Positions 1-6,451 of a stretch of DNA of 8,978 bases are shown in pieces. How positions within the stretch are numbered: position 1 is the first letter of the stretch; every line of letters starts with the position of its first letter. A program made the position numbers and the translations under genes. This DNA comes from GCA-2715645 sp042095375 (lineage in GTDB: Bacteria > Bacteroidota > Bacteroidia > Cytophagales > MED-G16), in contig JBELBJ010000045.1 of assembly GCA_042095375.1 (NCBI GenBank), forward strand, positions 1-8,978, read 5' to 3'. The notes below the pieces were generated by a model. The model ran no database searches. It saw only the letters and a list, made by a program, of their open reading frames with translations, and was not told the origin of the DNA.

Positions 1-419
1 ACGAAGCTAAATTCCCAATTACCTTCTTTAAGTCCACCTATAATTATAAAACTAGATGAAAGTGTTGTATCTGAGACAGAAATATTGATTAAAACACTAT
101 CATTTCTAATTATTTTATTTGGATCATCATTATAAAATTTCCATGTACCTGATTGAGGCCACACATCTTTATCTGTACTATTCACTGTAGAATAATTTCC
201 TCCAATCTTAGTTGAACCATAAATAATGAATTCAAGACCAGAAAAAGATTCTTCAACATTCCCATCTTTAACAGCTGAAGATAAATCTTTAAGTTTCCAT
301 GTTCCATCCAGAAGAACAGCTTGAATATCTAAAGGATCAACAATTTGAGAATCGGGATCTATACTTTTACAAGATAAAAAAACAGAAACTATAAAAACCA
401 ATATATGGAAATGCCTCAT
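1..419 (-). CDS. Lipocalin-like lipoprotein, 5' part (3' end beyond window)
   Basis: This is the N-terminal 139 codons of a gene that runs off the left edge. The product starts MRHFHILVFIVSVFLSCKS, a short type II signal peptide with lipobox FLSC and lipidation Cys at residue 17, so it should be a membrane-anchored lipoprotein. The mature part has two GTW motifs (about residues 39-41 and 91-93) set in alternating beta-strand-like sequence (LDGTWKLKDL, SGTWKFYND). It also has the DVWPQSGTW stretch followed by a charged IIRND segment and a NISVSDTTL strand. That pattern resembles uncharacterised lipocalin-like or DUF5004-type lipoproteins of Bacteroidota; the exact family is inference. It follows the TonB-dependent receptor gene on the same strand but is separated from it by a strong terminator, so it may have its own promoter. 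Ligand and role cannot be read from the sequence. Confidence 0.82.
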   Translation of the reverse strand, partial: MRHFHILVFIVSVFLSCKSIDPDSQIVDPLDIQAVLLDGTWKLKDLSSAVKDGNVEESFSGLEFIIYGSTKIGGNYSTVNSTDKDVWPQSGTWKFYNDDPNKIIRNDSVLINISVSDTTLSSSFIIIGGLKEGNWEFSF

Positions 420-423
420 CAAG

Positions 424-431
424 CAAAATTA
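424..431 (-). promoter_or_regulatory. Possible -7 promoter element of the lipoprotein gene
   Basis: Read on the minus strand this is TAATTTTG, matching the Bacteroidota -7 consensus TAnnTTTG. It lies between the receptor terminator and the lipoprotein ATG, and ends only 4 bases before that ATG. If used, transcription would begin at or next to the start codon and give a leaderless mRNA. No -33 TTTG was found at a suitable distance. In DNA this AT-rich such a match can arise by chance, so support is weak. Confidence 0.25.
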
Positions 432-463
432 ATCAATTATAATTTTAAATTAGATAGATTGAT

Positions 464-511
464 TTTTAAAAAAAAAAGCTAATAAATATTTATTAGCTTT
501 TTTTTTTAAAA
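464..511 (-). terminator. Rho-independent terminator after the TonB receptor (perfect 48-bp palindrome)
   Basis: A perfect inverted repeat is centred between 487 and 488. The core GCTAATAAAT/ATTTATTAGC (478-497) is flanked by ten A (468-477) and ten T (498-507), and the symmetry continues to 464 and 511. It begins 11 bases past the receptor stop codon and precedes the next same-strand gene. Because both flanks carry A/T tracts it would work in either direction; the minus-strand receptor transcript is the obvious client. The stem core is AT-rich, with only two G-C pairs. Confidence 0.85.
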
Positions 512-521
512 TATTTAGGTT

Positions 522-3224
522 TTAAAACCAGAGTTTATAACTTATATTGGCAGTTCTACCCCATCCTGGAAACCCTTCTTTTAGAGCCCTTCCATCTCTA
601 GTAAATGGAGTTTGACCAACACCATCAGTACCATAATTCATACCACCAACAATCCAACCATTTTCAGCTGATGTATCAGTTCCTCTAGCCCAATGAAAGT
701 TATTAAACAAATTATAAACTTGAACTTGTAAATAAGAATCTAAACCAAATAATTTGAAAGAAGCACCTAACCTAGCATCAGTTATACCATTTGAATTCAT
801 TCTATAAACTTGTTCACCTGCTACAGATGGATCATCTCTATCAAATACATCATAATCAGCATACAATTTATCATTAAATAACCATTGTGCTCCAAAATCA
901 AATACATCACTAATTTGCCACTTCATCAATGCACCAAACTGATTCATTGGATGATTTCCAACATATAATCCATCAGCATAAACATCAACTGTTGTAATTG
1001 ACTGATCTAAATCAGATCTCAATTCAGCTGTAACATTATTTTTCCATTTATAATCACCAATCGTTACCATTGCTCCCAAAGTTAAGTCTCTTCCAGCTTT
1101 AGCTTGAAACTCTAATTCCAAACCTTTATGAAGAGCATTTTGACCACTAACAGCAGCTCTAGTTTGACCTCCGCCTGGAGCTGGAATTCTGCCAGAAAGT
1201 AGTGATTTATCAATCCACTCAGTAACATAGTAATTTGCTTTTAGCTTTACATTTCGAGAAATAAAAGCATAACCAATTTCCATAGAATTTGCTTTTTCAT
1301 TTTTAAGTGGATCAACAACTACATTTTGATAATTTGTGAAAACAAAATTAAAAAATGGTGGTCTAGAGAATGTTCCTAAGTTTAAGTATACATTACTCTT
1401 TGGAGACATATTATAATTTATACCACCCTTTGCAGTATAACCAATTATATTAACACCTTCTGATTCAATTGCAGTACCTCCATTTGAAACACCAACATAA
1501 TTATATCTATCAATTCTCTTATATGTAGTGCTTGAAACTGTTGATGATAAAAAAGCAGATATTTTATCATCATTATATTCTATTTGACCAAATAATCCAG
1601 CATAAGTATTTGTACCATCATTATCATATGCAATTCTATTAGCATCAGGAGTTTTTACAAACCATAATGCAGTTGAATTTGGGTCAACATTTCTAGTTTG
1701 ACTTCTCCCTGCATCACCATCTACCGCATACTTAAAACTTTCTACCCAATCGTTTCCACCCATTAAATCTCTTACCTCTCTAAAATGCTCGCCTTTATAA
1801 GTTCTAGCATCTAAACCAAAGCTTAATGCCCAATTTTGGTCAATATTATGATTCAGATTAGCTAAGATACCATACCAACTATGATTATTAACTGAATTTC
1901 TAAGGATTGTTTTAGATGAAACCCCTGCATTTCCAGCAGCAATCTTATCCCATGGAATAAGGCCATCTATATCTCTTTTGTTTGCACCCTCAAAATATAT
2001 ACCATCATAACTTCCAAGAGGTCCTGATCCACCTCCTTTACCATAAGAAGCATAAATAGATGTGTTTAAAGTGGTTTTATCTGATAAAGTCAAATAATCA
2101 TTAAGTGCAATATGAGGTTTATGATAATAATTATTTCTCATATTCCAGACTTGTCTTTCTCCATCTTTAGTATAATATCCCCAGTCCTTGTTATGTTTAA
2201 CTCCATATCTCCAATTATCTTCAGGAGTTAAATATTGATCTCTTTGTCCGTGTTTTTGAGGAGATCCAACTGCTGTAAATACCATCGAATGCTTTGAACT
2301 AAATTCCTTTGCAACAGAAAGAAAATAAGTATTGGCGTGAACATAAGTTCCATCAACATAACCGTCACCATCTGTTCTTGAATACAAAACAGATACAGCC
2401 CAATCTCTATTCAATCTACCAGTATTATAAGCAAATGTTTCCTTAAATTGACCATAATTTGAATATTGTTGTAAGTAAGATCCGCCTCTTTTAGCATCTG
2501 TTGATTTTGTAATTATATTAATAGTTCCACCAATTGAGTTAATTGCTAATTTTGAAGCCCCTAGCCCTCTTTGAACCTGCATAGCAGCAGTAACATCACC
2601 AAGTCCTGACCAATTTGACCAGTATACTCTACCATTTTCCATATCATTTACAGGTATTCCATTTATTAAAACTGCAATATTTTCTTGAGCAAACCCCCTA
2701 ATATATACTCTTCCATCACCTACACCCCCACCTTCTTTTGTAGCATAAACACCAGGAGTCATTTTCATTAATTCAGGCAATTCTTGAGTTCCAGCATAAT
2801 CATTAATATATTCCGTAGAAACATTTGATATAGTTGTTGGAGTCTTTCTATCAATACCATATGATGATGTAACTTCTATCTCAGAAAGAGCAATATCTGA
2901 AGATTCTAATAAAGCTTCAACATCAATTTTTTCACTCTCAATTAAATCATTAGTAATAGGGATTTCCAAATCAATATATCCAAGATAAGTTACTTCTAAT
3001 ATAGGATTTGATGATAACTCAGCTTTAGAAACATTAAACTGAAAAGATCCATCTAACCCTGTAGATGCACCAATAGTTGTACCCTTAACAACAACATTAG
3101 CTCCAATTAAAGCCTGCTCGTTGTTAGAATCAACTACTATACCACTCACAACTACTTGTGCATATAACACAGTAGTAAATAACATGAGTGCAGATGTTAT
3201 AAATAGTGAAAATAATTTTTTCAT
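522..3224 (-). CDS. TonB-dependent outer-membrane receptor with N-terminal carboxypeptidase-regulatory-like domain
   Basis: This complete gene encodes 900 residues of a ligand-gated outer-membrane channel energised by TonB-ExbBD. Residues 1-22 are a Sec signal peptide (ending VLYA, cleavage before Gln23). Residues 24 to about 105 form a CarboxypepD_reg-like beta-sandwich (VVSGIVVDSNNEQALIGANV, GASTGLDGSF). A TonB-box-like stretch, IEVTSSYG, lies near 116-123. The plug spans about 126-240, with GRVYIRGFAQENIAVLINGI and the closing IGGTINIITK. The rest is a 22-strand-type barrel ending in aromatic F900 (ISYKLWF), as expected for BamA-mediated insertion. Length is typical for non-SusCD receptors of Bacteroidota. 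No SusD gene is adjacent, so a polysaccharide-utilisation role is not supported. The substrate (siderophore, cofactor, peptide or sugar) cannot be deduced. There is no Shine-Dalgarno sequence before the ATG, which is normal for the phylum. A strong terminator follows the stop codon. Confidence 0.95.
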   Translation of the reverse strand: MKKLFSLFITSALMLFTTVLYAQVVVSGIVVDSNNEQALIGANVVVKGTTIGASTGLDGSFQFNVSKAELSSNPILEVTYLGYIDLEIPITNDLIESEKIDVEALLESSDIALSEIEVTSSYGIDRKTPTTISNVSTEYINDYAGTQELPELMKMTPGVYATKEGGGVGDGRVYIRGFAQENIAVLINGIPVNDMENGRVYWSNWSGLGDVTAAMQVQRGLGASKLAINSIGGTINIITKSTDAKRGGSYLQQYSNYGQFKETFAYNTGRLNRDWAVSVLYSRTDGDGYVDGTYVHANTYFLSVAKEFSSKHSMVFTAVGSPQKHGQRDQYLTPEDNWRYGVKHNKDWGYYTKDGERQVWNMRNNYYHKPHIALNDYLTLSDKTTLNTSIYASYGKGGGSGPLGSYDGIYFEGANKRDIDGLIPWDKIAAGNAGVSSKTILRNSVNNHSWYGILANLNHNIDQNWALSFGLDARTYKGEHFREVRDLMGGNDWVESFKYAVDGDAGRSQTRNVDPNSTALWFVKTPDANRIAYDNDGTNTYAGLFGQIEYNDDKISAFLSSTVSSTTYKRIDRYNYVGVSNGGTAIESEGVNIIGYTAKGGINYNMSPKSNVYLNLGTFSRPPFFNFVFTNYQNVVVDPLKNEKANSMEIGYAFISRNVKLKANYYVTEWIDKSLLSGRIPAPGGGQTRAAVSGQNALHKGLELEFQAKAGRDLTLGAMVTIGDYKWKNNVTAELRSDLDQSITTVDVYADGLYVGNHPMNQFGALMKWQISDVFDFGAQWLFNDKLYADYDVFDRDDPSVAGEQVYRMNSNGITDARLGASFKLFGLDSYLQVQVYNLFNNFHWARGTDTSAENGWIVGGMNYGTDGVGQTPFTRDGRALKEGFPGWGRTANISYKLWF

Positions 3225-3256
3225 ATTTCAGATAATTTAAGTTTAGTTGTATAATA

Positions 3257-3264
3257 CAAATCTA
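3257..3264 (-). promoter_or_regulatory. Likely -7 promoter element of the TonB receptor gene
   Basis: The minus strand reads TAGATTTG, an exact match to the Bacteroidota TAnnTTTG -7 element, 32 bases before the receptor ATG. That would give a 5' leader of about 25-30 nucleotides. No convincing -33 TTTG is seen 17-23 bases further upstream, so the call rests on the -7 match and its position in the 107-bp intergenic gap between divergent genes. Confidence 0.45.
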
Positions 3265-3331
3265 AATAAATTTCTCAATAAATATCTATCCTTAGAATTA
3301 AATTAGGATAAATTATTATTAAATTTAAAAA

Positions 3332-3832
3332 ATGAAAAATAAGCTATTCAAATCAGATAAAAACATTATTCTCAAAAAAACTCAGTATAAATTGAGAAAT
3401 AAATTGCTCAAAAACTTCATTATAAATACAATTAAAGAATATCAAATAAAAAATAATTCTCTAGGAATAATTGATAATGCAATAGAATCTATGGAAAATT
3501 ATAAAGTTAGGAATGAAAAAGAATTTTATTTTTTTTATAACAAAATAGCAGCGATTTATAGATATAAATATGACAACAATCAATTAAGTTTCATTTGGGA
3601 TGGGAGAAGTCATTCTGAATTTTATGAAGAAAAATGGATATCTTATTTCAAAAAAGAGATAAAATATTTTCTAAAAAACTCTTCATTCATAAAAATAATT
3701 TTAAAATTAACTGCACTTAATTACCAAACAAATAAATTCCAAAATCTTCATTATAAGTTATCGTCATTTATAAAGCAAAGATTTGAAATTCAAGTTTTTA
3801 AGAGAAAAGGTATAGATTTGAAATGTATCTAA
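3332..3832 (+). CDS. Hypothetical protein, Lys/Asn-rich, 166 aa
   Basis: I do not recognise this protein. It is very basic and rich in Lys, Asn, Ile and Phe, and looks mostly alpha-helical. There is no signal peptide or convincing membrane span, so it is probably cytoplasmic. The most distinctive part is the middle, where IAAIYRYKYDNNQLSFIWDG leads into an acidic-aromatic stretch SEFYEEKW. The start is the ATG just after an A-rich leader, with no Shine-Dalgarno sequence. It is transcribed divergently from the TonB receptor, and the next plus-strand gene begins 21 bases past its stop, so the two may form a small operon. Its codon choice is even more A-rich than its neighbours, fitting either a fast-evolving lineage-specific gene or a chance ORF in AT-rich DNA. 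The uninterrupted 166 codons favour a real gene. Confidence 0.6.
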   Translation: MKNKLFKSDKNIILKKTQYKLRNKLLKNFIINTIKEYQIKNNSLGIIDNAIESMENYKVRNEKEFYFFYNKIAAIYRYKYDNNQLSFIWDGRSHSEFYEEKWISYFKKEIKYFLKNSSFIKIILKLTALNYQTNKFQNLHYKLSSFIKQRFEIQVFKRKGIDLKCI

Positions 3833-3853
3833 AAATTATTTTTTACACTTAAT

Positions 3854-4423
3854 TTGAAAAAAACCTTAGTATTTATAATATTTTTGATTGTACAAAATAT
3901 AAGTTTTGCACAATCCAATGATTTTTTGTTAAAAAGATCGCAACAATTAATTATTGATGAAAATTATTCAGAAGCTGATTCAATTTTAAAAGAAATTATT
4001 AATACTATAGATACTATTCCATCTGAATTAACATTCTTATTTGGCAAAAACTCTTTTCATCTTAATAAATTTAAACAATCTATTAATTGGTTAAATAAAT
4101 ATATAGAATTAAAAGGAATGCTTGGAGTTTTTTCAGAAGAGGCAATAAAATACCTAGAATTAGCAAATACAAAAAATATTATTTCAAAAAAAGAAGATAC
4201 TAAAAATGTTATAATTGAGCTATTTTCTTACAGATATATTGAATGTCCAAATAAATTTAAATTATGTCCAATATGTAAAGGTAGTAGTGTAATGATTACA
4301 GAAACTAATATTGGAAAAATTTATAAAACCTGCCCTTTTTCTGATGAAAAAGGATTTTTAACCTGCAATCAATATAATGATTTTCTAAGAGGAAAACTTC
4401 TACCAAAAAAAAATGTAAATTAA
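3854..4423 (+). CDS. Exported TPR-like protein with C-terminal cysteine (zinc-ribbon/DnaJ-like) motif
   Basis: A 189-residue protein is read from a TTG start codon. No ATG is available at the right place, and the TTG is followed at once by a clean signal peptide (KKTLVFIIFLIVQNISFAQ, cleavage near Ala19/Gln20), which fixes the start. Residues 22 to about 90 are paired helices resembling tetratricopeptide repeats (NYSEADSILKEII, KQSINWLNKYIEL). The C-terminal part holds five cysteines: C131, the pair C138-P-I-C141 followed by KG, C160 and C171. CPICKGSS and the later CPFSDEKG recall a degenerate DnaJ-type CxxCxGxG zinc finger, here with one half altered. The tail NQYNDFLRGKLL follows the last cysteine. 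Location is probably periplasmic or surface-facing; partner and function are unknown. Its stop overlaps the convergent DUF819 gene stop inside a shared TTAA. Confidence 0.8.
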   Translation: MKKTLVFIIFLIVQNISFAQSNDFLLKRSQQLIIDENYSEADSILKEIINTIDTIPSELTFLFGKNSFHLNKFKQSINWLNKYIELKGMLGVFSEEAIKYLELANTKNIISKKEDTKNVIIELFSYRYIECPNKFKLCPICKGSSVMITETNIGKIYKTCPFSDEKGFLTCNQYNDFLRGKLLPKKNVN

Positions 4424-5664
4424 ATAATGGATTGCATTAATATTCCACAAAGCCAGGCTCCGTAAGTTCCTACTGCATAGCCCAATACTGCTAACAAAAC
4501 ACCAACTGCAGCTAAAGAAGGATGAAAAGCTGAAGCAACTACAGGCGCAGATGCAGCTCCCCCAACATTAGCCTGACTTCCTACTGCAACAAAAAAGAAA
4601 GGTGCTTTTATCAAAATAGCAACGATAATCAATAAAAGAATATGAATACTAATCCATATTAATCCGATTATAAAAAGCCCGGGGTTATCAAAAATGGTAA
4701 ATAAATTCATTTGTAACCCAATAGTAGCTACTAAAATATAAATGAAAATACTTCCAATTTTAGAAGCACCAGCACCTTCTAAATTTCTTAGTTTTGAAAA
4801 AGAAAGAATAACACCAAAAGTAGTTGACATTACAATTAGCCAAAAGAAGCTAGAGGTTAGACTATATTTCTGCAGATTAGCAAAATTGGTTAATATGAAA
4901 GGTGCTATACTATCTGCAATAAGATGACAAATTCCTGTTACACCAAAACCTATTGAAAGGATATAAATTAATTCAGTTAAATTGGGAATTCTTGCAATAC
5001 TCAAATTATACTTTTCTATTTTCTTTTTTACTTTCTCTACTGAATCACTATTTGCATTTAAAAATTTATCGATTGAAACAGCTCTAGCTGCACCTATCAA
5101 AAGAACAGCAAGCAAAGCATTACCGACTAAAACATCTACTGTTACCATTTTTGAAAATAAGTCTCCATCTACATTAAAAACCTCTTTCATGGCTGTTTGA
5201 TTAGCACCCCCTCCTATCCAACTTCCTGCAATAGTACTCATACCTCTAGCCAGTTCTTCTGGACTTATAGCTACTAATGAAGGAAAAAAATTTATTACTA
5301 ATAAAATTGCAATTGGACCTCCAATAATTATACCTATAGTCCCAGTAAAGAACATAATTAATGCTTTTGAGCCAAGTTTACCTATTTCTTTTAAATCAAC
5401 ACTTAATGTAAGTAAAACTAATGATGTTGGAAGCAGGTATCTGGAAGCAACAAAATATAAATTTGATTTTTCAGGAGAAACTACACCAGTAGTATTTAAT
5501 AATGAAGGAATAAAATAACACATCAAAATTACAGGAAAAAAAGTATAAAATTTTTTCCAAAATGAAGACTTTAAATTAGAGGTATAAAATATTAATCCAA
5601 GAATAATTAACAAAATACCAAATAGAGCAGCATCATTCTCAATAATAATGGATGAGTTATTCAT
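4420..5664 (-). CDS. DUF819 family integral membrane protein (YjcL-like)
   Basis: A 414-residue polytopic inner-membrane protein with roughly ten or eleven hydrophobic segments. The first are near residues 12-28, 41-55, 74-89 and 101-128, and the last near 386-410. Two Gly-rich loops stand out: GSWIGGGANQTAM at 147-159 and GSQANVGGAASAP at 362-374. They sit in similar positions of the two halves, as in transporters built from an inverted repeat. A charged cytoplasmic-looking linker (about 200-222, VEKVKKKIEKYN) separates the halves. These features match the DUF819 family, which is widespread, transporter-like and of unproven substrate. The ATG lies one base after the stop codon of the NUDIX gene, so the two are expected to be translated from one mRNA. 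The 3' end overlaps the convergent exported-protein gene by 4 bp. Confidence 0.9.
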   Translation of the reverse strand: MNNSSIIIENDAALFGILLIILGLIFYTSNLKSSFWKKFYTFFPVILMCYFIPSLLNTTGVVSPEKSNLYFVASRYLLPTSLVLLTLSVDLKEIGKLGSKALIMFFTGTIGIIIGGPIAILLVINFFPSLVAISPEELARGMSTIAGSWIGGGANQTAMKEVFNVDGDLFSKMVTVDVLVGNALLAVLLIGAARAVSIDKFLNANSDSVEKVKKKIEKYNLSIARIPNLTELIYILSIGFGVTGICHLIADSIAPFILTNFANLQKYSLTSSFFWLIVMSTTFGVILSFSKLRNLEGAGASKIGSIFIYILVATIGLQMNLFTIFDNPGLFIIGLIWISIHILLLIIVAILIKAPFFFVAVGSQANVGGAASAPVVASAFHPSLAAVGVLLAVLGYAVGTYGAWLCGILMQSII

Positions 5665-5665
5665 A

Positions 5666-6289
5666 TTAAAATTTTTCTTTCAATATAGCACAAAGTTCTG
5701 ACAATATCATAGCTGTAGCTCCCCAGACGATATAACCATTTAAAAAATAATAGGGACAATCAACTAAAATTCCTGATGATAATTTCATTTTTTTTTTTAA
5801 AATACTTGATTCATCAAGAATTTGATTAAGACTAACCTCTATCAATTTATCTACTTCAAAAGAGTTTAATTTAAATTTTGGAGTTTTATCATAAAAAGCG
5901 ATATATGGAGATACTTTATAGTTACTTGCTGGTATGTAAATTTGAGTTAGCTTACCTAAAATTTTATTTTTTTTTATTTTTAATCCAATTTCTTCATTAG
6001 ATTCTCTAATTGCTGTATTTGTCAAATTAATATCTTCCTCTTCAAATCTTCCTCCGGGAAAAGAAATTTGACTTGAATGATTTTTTAATTTATTTGACCT
6101 CTTAATCAAAGGGAAAAAAAAATTATTATTTTTTCTAAAAAAAATTATTAAAATACTTCCAATTTTATGATCCGTTTTAATAGATTTTAAATATCCATCT
6201 TTTAAAGGAATAGGTGACATTTTATTCTGTTCAATTATTCCAGGCAATTTCATTTTCAATCTTGCTCTTAAATAATTTTCCAACATCAT
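5666..6289 (-). CDS. NUDIX hydrolase, CoA pyrophosphatase-like (NudL/UPF0035 type)
   Basis: A 207-residue cytoplasmic hydrolase of nucleoside-diphosphate-linked compounds. The UPF0035/NuCoA signature is seen at 61-80 (KRSNKLKNHSSQISFPGG), running into the Nudix box at 80-103 (GRFEEED, then REsNEEIGL at 95-103). The Glu residues of the REx2EE core are intact, so Mg2+-dependent catalysis should be retained. The near-C-terminal VWGATAMIL (188-196) is also typical of this subfamily, whose characterised members cleave CoA and derivatives to 3',5'-ADP and 4'-phosphopantetheine. Substrate assignment is by family only. Two ATGs in tandem (6289 and 6286) could start it; either gives an essentially identical protein. 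It is first in a pair with the DUF819 gene (stop, one base, ATG). An 11-A run in the coding strand (5788-5798) encodes KKK before Met168. Confidence 0.9.
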   Translation of the reverse strand: MMLENYLRARLKMKLPGIIEQNKMSPIPLKDGYLKSIKTDHKIGSILIIFFRKNNNFFFPLIKRSNKLKNHSSQISFPGGRFEEEDINLTNTAIRESNEEIGLKIKKNKILGKLTQIYIPASNYKVSPYIAFYDKTPKFKLNSFEVDKLIEVSLNQILDESSILKKKMKLSSGILVDCPYYFLNGYIVWGATAMILSELCAILKEKF

Positions 6290-6359
6290 AATGATATAGT
6301 TAATATATTCTAGTTTTTAACATAAAAAGTGTAAAATTAATTCAAAATATTTGACCTCA

Positions 6360-6367
6360 TAAATTTG
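6360..6367 (+). promoter_or_regulatory. Possible -7 promoter element of the ilv operon
   Basis: TAAATTTG matches the Bacteroidota -7 consensus TAnnTTTG. It lies in the 150-bp gap between the divergent NUDIX and ilvD genes and would start transcription near 6373, giving a leader of about 80 nucleotides before the preferred ilvD ATG. No well-placed -33 TTTG was found; a TTTG at 6350-6353 is too close. The position suits an ilv promoter, but the motif is common in AT-rich DNA. Confidence 0.4.
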
Positions 6368-6424
6368 TTTTAAAAGAAAATAAAATGAATTTTTACTTAG
6401 TCAAAGTAACTAAATTATTTTATT

Positions 6425-6451
6425 GGCCATTCTATAGGAATGGTTTTTTTT
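6425..6451 (+). terminator. Hairpin plus T-tract before ilvD: candidate transcription attenuator
   Basis: CCATTC (6427-6432) pairs perfectly with GAATGG (6438-6443) across a 5-base loop. Two G-T pairs extend the stem to 6425 and 6445, and eight T residues follow (6444-6451). This is intrinsic-terminator architecture in the plus orientation; there is no T-tract on the other side. No plus-strand gene ends upstream within 2 kb, so it is not an ordinary gene-end terminator. It lies directly before the ATG at 6452, which suggests conditional termination of the ilv transcript. No clear competing antiterminator helix was found by eye. Confidence 0.5.

Noticed and set aside
522..3224. Polysaccharide utilisation locus
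   Set aside because: The receptor is SusC-like at its N-terminus, but no SusD, glycoside hydrolase or sulfatase gene is present in the window.
3225..3331. Small RNA or riboswitch in the divergent intergenic region
   Set aside because: Only AT-rich sequence with a -7-like element was seen; there is no stable G-C-containing stem or conserved riboswitch core.
4742..5200. Two short plus-strand open frames (61 and 72 codons)
   Set aside because: Both are antisense to the DUF819 gene, whose membrane-protein coding is clear; they have no start context or recognisable features.
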